Part shown: positions 8,503 through 14,264 of the stretch, piece by piece
Position numbering within the stretch: position 1 is the first letter of the stretch
Layout: each line of letters opens with the position of its first letter
NCBI GenBank assembly: GCA_022925895.1
Contig: JAKSYS010000027.1
Span: 188,001-202,264, forward strand
Length of the DNA: 14,264 nucleotides
Direction of reading: 5' to 3'
Source of the DNA: Fragilaria crotonensis
Taxonomy: Eukaryota > Bacillariophyta > Fragilariophyceae > Fragilariales > Fragilariaceae
The notes under the pieces: generated by a model
Databases searched by the model: none
Seen by the model: the letters and a program-made list of their open reading frames with translations, nothing else
What the model was told of the DNA's origin: nothing
Position numbers and translations under genes: made by a program

Positions 8503-9564
8503 CTAGTCTAGCTCGGAAGCAAACGGGTGCTTCCAATAAAGCAACCACTCCCATAAATATGATTCCAACAGCGATCCAACGAACGGGACCTTACCCGTGA
8601 TTCGGAAGGCTCGTGATGCCGCTGGCCCGGTTAATTTGTCGAAGACTGGGCTTCGCAACAGATACAAAAACAATTTGAACTTGCGACGTCTCAGCTCTTG
8701 ACTATTCAGGGCGGAATGTTTAAATCGCTCCAAAAGTAACAAGGAAAGCACGTCCATCCCCAAAATGCCAGCCCAATCCAACAAAGTAGGTACTCTCGCC
8801 TGTTCAACTCCTGCCCAATGGAGTGGTCGGTACAAATGCAAAATTTCTCCCAACATGAGTGGCCAAATTGATTTTGACGGTGTCAGTGTAGGAACCGACT
8901 TTGCAACAGTACGTCCTGTTCGTCGGCCCACATAATCCTGACGGTGTCTCCAGGCTTGTTCTTGTGCGACCGTTATTCCGACTGCACCGTCAGGTCCTGC
9001 AGTTGTCATCATCATGCCTCCTTCCATGACGAGGCCACACGATTCCAGTTGTTGATTGTCATAAAGTTGAAACCAATACGATCCCACTAATACCAGTCTC
9101 AGTACAAACTTGGCCTGTTCCAACCAAAACCGCACCCGGGGTCGTTGATCGCGACGACGAGACAATTGCAGAATCGTGGGCAACAGATTGTGGATAACGG
9201 TAATTGCCATTCGCAAACTGGTTGGCGATAGCATTCGTGATAGTATCGGAGTCGTCACCTCTACTTCTACTGTTGTGCCAAACATTGGTCGCTGGTCGTC
9301 GTGGTCGTCGTCGTGTTCATGTTGATGTGCCAAGTCCGAGGTCATGCGATGGAGCGAAAGCAACCCGTAAAGGATTTCACGCCATTGATTGTCGTCGCTG
9401 GAGTTTTGAGGCATCCAAAAGATCAATAGATTCAAGAGATCCTCCAAGCGAGCGAGGGACACTCCATGATTGCGAACAAAGTCTCTATACAGACGCCATG
9501 GGCCATGCTGTAACAGTTGCACATTATCGCTCCGCGTACAACTGGAGTTATCAATCACATTCAT
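8503..9564 (-). CDS. PEX16: Peroxisomal membrane biogenesis protein PEX16
   Basis: PEX16 is an integral ER/peroxisome membrane protein that, in animals and plants, helps recruit PEX3 and other membrane proteins during peroxisome formation. The 353-residue length fits the family (about 336-370). Support comes from the N-terminal YRDFVRNHGVSLARLEDLLN (26-45), FWLEQAKFVLRLVLVGSYW (146-164) and GEILHLYRPLHW (239-250). The C-terminal block, LRRRKFKLFLYLLRSPVFDK (291-310) plus a short helix ending in LWEWLLYWKHPF, also fits. Hydrophobic stretches at about 115-133, 150-165 and 262-280 could be membrane segments. Two inserts look lineage-specific: a His/Asp-rich run HQHEHDDDHDD (80-90) and a Met/Gly-rich loop (about 178-200). 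The ATG at 9564-9562 is the first suitable start. The call rests on motif recognition; the central region is divergent. Confidence 0.85.
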   Translation of the reverse strand: MNVIDNSSCTRSDNVQLLQHGPWRLYRDFVRNHGVSLARLEDLLNLLIFWMPQNSSDDNQWREILYGLLSLHRMTSDLAHQHEHDDDHDDQRPMFGTTVEVEVTTPILSRMLSPTSLRMAITVIHNLLPTILQLSRRRDQRPRVRFWLEQAKFVLRLVLVGSYWFQLYDNQQLESCGLVMEGGMMMTTAGPDGAVGITVAQEQAWRHRQDYVGRRTGRTVAKSVPTLTPSKSIWPLMLGEILHLYRPLHWAGVEQARVPTLLDWAGILGMDVLSLLLLERFKHSALNSQELRRRKFKLFLYLLRSPVFDKLTGPAASRAFRITGKVPFVGSLLESYLWEWLLYWKHPFASELD

Positions 9565-10196
9565 TGCCGGATGCAGATGTCAAGATGAAGGTTGTCCTCT
9601 TTGACGGCTCTCGTGTTGTTTCGGCTCTGGACACGCTGCGACGGACGGCGTCCCGCTGTTGCTTCACAGATGTATGGAACGCTTGTTCTGGATTGTCCAC
9701 GATCTGATGTCGCTTATGAATTCCAGGTACAGTATGATATGTCTCCCGGTATGAGTAGTCGCGAGTGTAGGACTGTGTCCTGCGACTGATACAGTACATT
9801 GTACTCGGGAATGTGGTACTTTGTCGCTGAGTACTGTTACTCGGTGTGTACTCGGAGTACGAAACAATGCACTTCACTACGTGGATTTCTAGTTGAAACT
9901 TTTGCTCAGCAAGCTTTGACTGAATGAAGAGATTATTTTAATGGCCTCCAACCTCCAACCTCAAATAACACGAACGCCGACAGAGGAGAGTGGTGTGTTG
10001 TGCCTACACTGGGTTCTGGTAGGGTCTATGCTCCAAACACATTTTGCCGGTCAATTAGACCGTTCGCTCCCCTGGATAACTGGCGCTGGGTACCCTTACA
10101 TTATGACCTAATTCATACAGCCTTTCTCGGAAGTACGTTCCGACTTATTTCAAACAAGTGTATTTAGTGTGCTCCAAGGAATGAGTCAGCAGATAT
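9565..10196. other. Gene-free stretch upstream of PEX16
   Basis: It lies between the PEX16 start and the stop of the first paralogue, so it should contain the PEX16 promoter and the paralogue's 3' UTR. It is rich in GTAC and TACTCGG words around 9780-9865 and has a CCTCCAA doublet near 9943-9958. I see no gene. Confidence 0.6.
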
Positions 10197-10691
10197 TTAA
10201 TCAGTGCTCACAGGATTCTTCAAGAGTAGCACCACGTTGAAATGCTCCCACTCTCCCGCGACCACTGCGTTTCCATCCATGTTCCCCTTGTCATCCATTC
10301 TGACAAAGCAGTCGTGACGGAGTGAAAGCAGTGAGATCTTTCCATTGCCTTCGTCTCGAACGATGAATTCGTGCTCGTCGAAATTCTCATCATCCTCTTC
10401 CGCTTTGCTATCAATTCCAGCCATCGTGCGGTTCTTATTCATGCAGATGTATTGACCACGGGGCACACTATAAAATGCAAAAGTCGATTCTGCAAGTTGA
10501 ATCACGAGGAACTCTTCCGAACCCCATTTTTCAGGGAATTTGTCAATGTCTTTGCGACCTCCGCGCCCATTGACGCGACCTCTGCACAACCGGATGAAGC
10601 GATTGTGTCGTTCTGAATGCATAGCAACAATATTTCCATGGGCAATACTGGAACAATTGCCGACTTGGGCATAGTCCCTCGTTTTCGACGA
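10197..10691 (-). repeat. Near-identical duplicated block, copy A
   Basis: This covers the last 164 codons and stop of copy A. It aligns without gaps to 11902-12396, 1,705 nt away in the same orientation. I count about 27 base differences by eye (about 95% identity) and 9 amino-acid differences. The stops, TAA here and TGA in copy B, are at homologous positions. Similarity fades within about 15 nt beyond the stop. Confidence 0.9.
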
Positions 10692-11012
10692 TACAACGGC
10701 AATCACTGCACATGCGACTCCAGCAGCAACGAGGACACCAGTTACGAATATGGGAAGCACTATCCCAGCTACAATGCTGCCCGCAGCTCCCGTTGCAATC
10801 GATTCAGCTGACACGATGGAAGTGGCACAACTTTTGGCGGCAATTCCTGCAGCCGTGTAACCTGCTGCTCCAATGGCTGCTGGTGCTGCCACTGCAGCAG
10901 CGGTTGCCCCGTCTATTTTCTGTGCTTTGTTCTTCCTTCCATGATGGCATTTCTTCAACTCGTTGAAGGCCTCAAGACTTTCGTAAGGGAAGTCGGGGCG
11001 TTTTGTCAACAT
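10197..11012 (-). CDS. ISG12-like / fascin-like beta-trefoil protein, copy A (ISG12 core shortened)
   Basis: This 271-residue protein is the first of two tandem paralogues. Residues 1-32 are polar (MLTKRPDFPYESLEAFNELK). About 36-107 is a Gly/Ala-rich hydrophobic segment including GAAGYTAAGIAAKSCATS, which resembles the ISG12 (IFI6/IFI27) family of small membrane-associated proteins. Residues 108-271 show three or four repeats of the type F.V....G.I...S..H..F.RM, as in fascin-like beta-trefoils. Against copy B it lacks 5 residues near 36 and 16 near 72-75, so the GGGVAAGGFTATMQSVG part of the ISG12 motif is gone. Both deletions keep the frame. The start is the ATG at 11012-11010, homologous to copy B. 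The frame is open 64 codons further upstream without an ATG. An out-of-frame ATG at 11214-11212 opens a 29-codon frame in the leader, so a spliced leader cannot be excluded. Function is unknown. Confidence 0.82.
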   Translation of the reverse strand: MLTKRPDFPYESLEAFNELKKCHHGRKNKAQKIDGATAAAVAAPAAIGAAGYTAAGIAAKSCATSIVSAESIATGAAGSIVAGIVLPIFVTGVLVAAGVACAVIAVVSSKTRDYAQVGNCSSIAHGNIVAMHSERHNRFIRLCRGRVNGRGGRKDIDKFPEKWGSEEFLVIQLAESTFAFYSVPRGQYICMNKNRTMAGIDSKAEEDDENFDEHEFIVRDEGNGKISLLSLRHDCFVRMDDKGNMDGNAVVAGEWEHFNVVLLLKNPVSTD

Positions 11013-11210
11013 AAGTGATACTTGCTTATCGCAGAGCAGGCTGTAGTCTTTCCTTAATGAGAAGGCATCAATGATTGCGCAAGTGGTTATCAGTGTAAGG
11101 GATTTTAGATACAGCGTCGTGACCTCACCAATGCGGCCAACGCGAAGCGTCGCAATTCGACTTCGAATCGTGCGGTTTACGTGGGCTGCTTGACACCCTT
11201 CCAAATTTCA

Positions 11211-11221
11211 CCATATATAAA
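11211..11221 (-). promoter_or_regulatory. TATA-like box of copy A
   Basis: The minus strand reads TTTATATATGG about 200 nt before the copy A ATG. A start site some 30 nt downstream would give a leader of roughly 170 nt. This is only a sequence match. Confidence 0.3.
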
Positions 11222-11236
11222 ATCAAATATAACGTC

Positions 11237-11264
11237 GTTAACCGTTAACCGTTAACCGTTAACC
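11237..11264. repeat. Tandem heptamer GTTAACC x4
   Basis: Four exact, uninterrupted copies of GTTAACC lie just upstream of the TATA-like box of copy A. Each copy contains the palindrome GTTAAC. It could be a simple repeat or an array of binding sites. Confidence 0.85.
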
Positions 11265-11901
11265 CCAATGAAGAACATCAGGCGAGGACGGTACAAGTAC
11301 TGTGCTACGAGGACAAATCCTACTTCCTACTGTACTAGTACCATATGGTGGAGGATTAAGTCTAAGGTAAGCAAAGAAGCAAAGACCTTCTCTTGCCATG
11401 CATTATTTGCTATTCGCCGTTCAAGTTTGCTGCAGAGAGAGCAGATACCTGAGGTTATACTTAATTTAATGTTATGGTCGGTCCCCTCAACTAACTAAAG
11501 AGTAATGGAGAAATACTGACTTAAGTACGCTTGCATGTACGTGTCTTGTGTGCCTCGCAACTCGCAAGGATCACACACATTCGGGTCTTCGCGACATAGT
11601 TCCTCCATTTCATCATCACTGGGATGGTATCAAGCGAGAGGAAGCAAAGGTAACAAGTCGCAAAAATAGATGACATTCTTGGGAAGGAGTCGACACATTG
11701 TACCCCTCAGGCTCTTGCAGCCGGGAAACATGGTACAACTAGCGAGCGTAAGCATTGTTTTCTTGAAACGTTGACGCAAACTTTATAACTCATAATCATG
11801 TCATTAATAAATACTTCCTCTGAAATCGATGCACAATTTGGTGTGGAAATTTTCTCTTACCCTTGGAGCAGTGCGTCCGAAATCACACGGGCAGCACAGA
11901 T

Positions 11902-12396
11902 TCAATCAGTGCTCACAGGATTCTTCAAGAGTAGCACCACGTTGAAATGCTCCCACTCTCGCGCCACCACTGCGTTTCCATCCATATTCCCCTTGTCATC
12001 CATTCTGACAAAGCAGTCGTGACGGAGTGAAAGCAGTGAGATCTTTCCATTGCCTTCGTCTCGAACGATGAATTCGTGCTCGTCAAAGTTCTCATCATCC
12101 TCTTCCGCTTTGCTATCTATTCCAGCCATCGTGCGGTTCTTATTCATGCCGATATATTGCCCATGGGGCACACTATAAAATGCAAAAGTCGATTCTGCAA
12201 GTTGAATCACGAGGAACTCTTCCGAACCCCATTTTTCAGGGAATTTGTCAATGTCTTTACGCCCTCCATGGCCGTTAACGAGACCTCTGCACAACCGGAT
12301 GAAGCGATTGTGTCGTTCTGAATGCAAGGCAACAATATTTCCATGGGCAATACTCGAATAGTCACCGACTTGGGCATAGTCCCTCGATTTCGACGA
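11902..12396 (-). repeat. Near-identical duplicated block, copy B
   Basis: This is the partner of 10197-10691. It encodes residues 129-292 of copy B. No insertions or deletions separate the two blocks. Confidence 0.9.
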
Positions 12397-12780
12397 TCCG
12401 ACTGCTAAATACCCACAGGCAACTCCGGCACCAATGAGGGCACCTGTTACTACGATCGGAACCACTAAACCTGATGCGACGATACCCACCGCTCCCACAC
12501 TCTGCATCGTCGCCGTGAAACCACCTGCCGCCACACCACCTCCAGCTGCGATGGCTTCAGCTGCCATGGCGGAAGCAGCATAACTGTTGGCCGCAATCCC
12601 AGCAGCGGTGTACCCCGCGGCCCCGATGGCAGCAGGTGCCGCTACAGCAGCACCTGCGCCGCCACACACAGCGGCAGCGGCTACTTTCTGCGGTTTATTC
12701 CTCCCTCCATGGTTAGCTTTCTTCAATTCTGTAAAAGCCTCAAGGCTATGTTGGGGAAATGGCAGTTCTTTGGTCAACAT
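11902..12780 (-). CDS. ISG12-like / fascin-like beta-trefoil protein, copy B (full ISG12 motif)
   Basis: This 292-residue paralogue keeps the full N-terminal motif. Residues 1-32 are polar and Lys-rich. Residues 34-127 are Gly/Ala-rich and hydrophobic. Within them GYTAAGIAANSYAASAMAAE (56-75), followed by AIAAGGGVAAGGFTATMQSV (76-95) and GAVG, matches the ISG12/Ifi-6-16 pattern very closely. In animals that family sits in mitochondrial, ER or nuclear membranes and is linked to interferon responses and apoptosis. Residues 129-292 form the putative beta-trefoil: IAHGNIVALHSERHNRFIRL (144-163), WGSEEFLVIQLAESTFAFYS (184-203), HEFIVRDEGNGKISLLSL (235-252) and WEHFNVVLL (276-284). Fascin-like trefoils bind actin or other ligands; which applies here is unknown. 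The ATG is preceded by an overlapping 3-codon upstream frame. It is divergent from the glutamate-synthase-like gene, with 393 nt between starts. Confidence 0.85.
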   Translation of the reverse strand: MLTKELPFPQHSLEAFTELKKANHGGRNKPQKVAAAAVCGGAGAAVAAPAAIGAAGYTAAGIAANSYAASAMAAEAIAAGGGVAAGGFTATMQSVGAVGIVASGLVVPIVVTGALIGAGVACGYLAVGSSKSRDYAQVGDYSSIAHGNIVALHSERHNRFIRLCRGLVNGHGGRKDIDKFPEKWGSEEFLVIQLAESTFAFYSVPHGQYIGMNKNRTMAGIDSKAEEDDENFDEHEFIVRDEGNGKISLLSLRHDCFVRMDDKGNMDGNAVVAREWEHFNVVLLLKNPVSTD

Positions 12781-12785
12781 TGCAT
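12774..12785 (-). promoter_or_regulatory. Minimal upstream ORF overlapping the copy B start
   Basis: On the minus strand ATGCAATGTTGA gives Met-Gln-Cys-stop from 12785. The stop lies inside the first codons of the main frame, whose ATG is at 12780-12778. Such an overlap could lower translation or require leaky scanning. Its effect depends on where the transcript starts. Confidence 0.4.
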
Positions 12786-13173
12786 TGGTCGGTAAAGTGG
12801 CGAACTATCTCGACGACGTATACGCGTATGTGATATGATACTGTACTGCTAGATACAGTATTTGTACATCGTCGCACATTCGCAAGATTGCGTATCGAAG
12901 ATTTCCTTGTGCTTTGATAACCTGGAGATATCAGAAATGAAGATATACAGCAAGGAATACAGATTATGTCAGACTCGTTGACATCGCAGCTCGCATCGGT
13001 CAGCTCGCAACTGCGACGATTCCCGGCAAATCATTCGGCTACACTCGGGACAGACGACATACTCGAGTACCACATACGTCTTGTAATAAAGATCGGCCGC
13101 ATCGTTTGAATCTGACATCTGACCCTTGGCAAGGAAGGGTTTGTCTCATAGATCAGTTCTAACTTTTGCAATA
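12781..13173. other. Shared divergent promoter region
   Basis: Copy B is transcribed leftward and the glutamate-synthase-like gene rightward from this 393-nt stretch, so their control regions must lie here or overlap. It contains a hairpin at 12838-12861 (ATACTGTA with TACAGTAT, 8-nt loop) and a TACGCGTATG-rich patch near 12819-12831. I see no gene. Confidence 0.6.
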
Positions 13174-14264
13174 ATGTTAGCTCGTATTCCTTCGCTCCGA
13201 CGACTGTCAACAATTCGAATTCGCAACATCAGCCCTGGATCCCTGTCCACCATTCGCAGTTTCCACGACGGAAAGCCGGACGATATTTGGAGTAAGACAA
13301 AGGTGAACGCCTTCGTCGGACACAATTTTCCTGATTTCATTGAGGGATGGAATCGTGACACCTTCAGGCAGGTTGGATATGGAATGGTTGGACTGACTGG
13401 ACTCCTGGGACTTGGAGGAACGATGCTCGATTTTGCATTTGTTATTCCAGCAACAGTCTTTGGTTGTTTTACAGCTGGATACTGGGCGATCGGGCTATCT
13501 GACATCCGACAAACTAATCACGCAATTCGTCGAAACTATCCTTTCTTGGGCAACTTTCGATATGTGATGGAAACAATTCGTCCCGAACTCTACCAATACA
13601 TTGGTAAGCTTGTTGATTGAATGGAATTGTGGCAAGAAAGGGACTTCTATCATTATTATGATCAACGACGGTCGTCAATGGATAGAGGGCGTTGTACTAA
13701 TTATTTCTCTCTCCAATATTCATGCTGCCGTTTGATTCGCTGGCGTTTGTCCTTGAATTCACCACAGTCGAATCGGACTCAAACGGCGCTCCATTCAATC
13801 GCCTTGATAGAGCCCAGGTTTATCAGAGATCCAAGAATGTCAACGACACCCTTGCCTTCGGAACGCGCCGCAATCTATACGACACTCGCACAGAATGGGC
13901 GTGTCATTCTATGTGGCCGAAGGATATTGAAGGCAACGAAGAAGCCAAACGCTTCACGATCGGAAGTTCCGAGTTCGGAACCACAAATCCATACAATGCA
14001 TCAGTCCTCAACATTAGCGCCATGAGTTATGGTGCCATCTCTGACAATGCCATTCTTGCACTAAGTGGAGGAGCCAAGATTGGTGGATTCTATCACAATA
14101 CTGGTGAAGGAGGCGTCTCTCGCTATCACAAAGAAGGTGGCGGTGATTTGGTGTGGAATGTCGGAACTGGTTACTTTGGATGCGGTAGCGGTGTTGGAGA
14201 GAAGAGAACATTCGAACCCACATTGCTGAAGGAAACAGTTGATGAGTGTAACGGGCAGATCAAA
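13174..14264 (+). CDS. FMN-binding glutamate synthase-domain protein, probable mitochondrial (3' end outside window)
   Basis: The coding sequence is 13174-13603 joined to 13768-14264 and runs off the right edge after 309 residues. Residues 1-20 (MLARIPSLRRLSTIRIRNIS) are rich in Arg, Ser and Leu and lack acidic residues, like a mitochondrial presequence. About 66-107 contains two hydrophobic segments. SDIRQTNHAIRRNYPFLGNF (109-128) and ESDSNGAPFNR (145-155) are typical of stand-alone 'FMN-binding glutamate synthase family' proteins. The start of the glutamate-synthase-like FMN barrel follows: NASVLNISAMSYGAISDNAI (220-239), GAKIGGF (245-251), NTGEGG (254-259) and GTGYFGC (276-282). There is no amidotransferase domain before it, unlike full GOGAT, so the substrate is uncertain; the known reaction of the domain is glutamate formation from 2-oxoglutarate. 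The ATG at 13174 is the first in frame. Confidence 0.9.
13604..13767 (+). other. Intron of the glutamate-synthase-like gene (164 nt, phase 1)
   Basis: The donor is GTAAGC at 13604. A TACTAAT branch-like word lies at about 13696-13702, followed by a pyrimidine-rich tract, and the acceptor CCACAG ends at 13767. The join makes a GTC codon and reads LYQYIVESDSNGAPFNR, restoring the conserved family sequence. Without splicing the frame stops at 13618-13620. Confidence 0.9.

Larger units (their letters stand above)
11013..11901. other. Stretch between the two paralogues
   Basis: No convincing gene is present; a plus-strand open frame at 11268-11498 has no recognisable protein. On the minus strand it holds the copy A leader (11013 to about 11185), a TATA-like TTTATATATGG at 11221-11211, and four GTTAACC repeats (11237-11264). 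The rest should be copy B 3' UTR. There is no visible mobile-element end to explain the duplication. Confidence 0.6.

Noticed and set aside
9204-9707. 167-codon plus-strand open frame antisense to PEX16
   Set aside because: It mirrors the PEX16 coding sequence and shows no protein features of its own.
11013-11204. N-terminal extension of copy A by 64 codons
   Set aside because: The frame is open but starts only at a TTG. Copy B has its ATG at the position homologous to 11012, and there is no similarity upstream of it.
11237-11264. Telomere-like repeat
   Set aside because: The unit GTTAACC is not a known telomere repeat such as CCCTAA, there are only four copies, and the site is internal between genes.
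10197-12780. Transposon-mediated duplication of the paralogue pair
   Set aside because: I saw no terminal inverted repeats, target-site duplications or transposase remnants at the block edges. Unequal crossing-over or gene conversion is simpler.
13621-14025. 134-codon plus-strand open frame in the glutamate-synthase-like gene
   Set aside because: It reads through the intron and the wrong frame of exon 2. The spliced frame gives a clear conserved protein instead.

Overview
This is a gene-dense eukaryotic nuclear window. It carries seven well-supported protein-coding genes, one fairly secure membrane-protein gene, and one doubtful gene start at the left edge. Three genes have a single short GT-AG intron (85, 127 and 164 nt), all phase 1. 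The recognisable proteins are a 26S proteasome lid subunit, a TKL-like kinase, a plant-type PRMT10, PEX16 and a glutamate-synthase-like flavoprotein. Together with short introns, compact spacing and intergenic DNA rich in GTAC and TACCGGTA palindromes, this suggests a diatom, perhaps a pennate one such as Phaeodactylum. The species is inference; no marker gene is present.

Layout, left to right: a possible divergent gene start (1-82, minus); RPN6/PSMD11 (623-2120, plus, one intron); a 1.37 kb gene-free stretch with a long 54-bp-arm inverted repeat; a protein kinase (3489-4610, plus); PRMT10-like arginine methyltransferase (5250-6642, plus, one intron); an unrecognised multi-pass membrane protein (6797-7786, minus) convergent with it; PEX16 (8503-9564, minus); two tandem paralogues, both minus (10197-11012 and 11902-12780); and the 5' part of an FMN-type glutamate-synthase-domain protein (13174 to the right edge, plus, one intron), which runs out of the window.

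The most interesting part is the tandem pair. Each protein joins an N-terminal Gly/Ala-rich hydrophobic segment closely resembling the ISG12 (IFI6/IFI27, 'Ifi-6-16') family to a C-terminal domain whose repeats look like a fascin-like beta-trefoil. The two C-terminal domains are about 95% identical. The N-terminal halves have diverged, and one copy has lost 16 residues in the centre of the ISG12 motif. This looks like an unusual domain architecture in a recently duplicated or gene-converted locus.

The other genes are unrelated housekeeping or signalling functions (protein turnover, protein methylation, peroxisome biogenesis, nitrogen or flavoenzyme metabolism). Nothing suggests they act as one pathway. 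No tRNA, rRNA, CRISPR array or intact autonomous transposon was seen.
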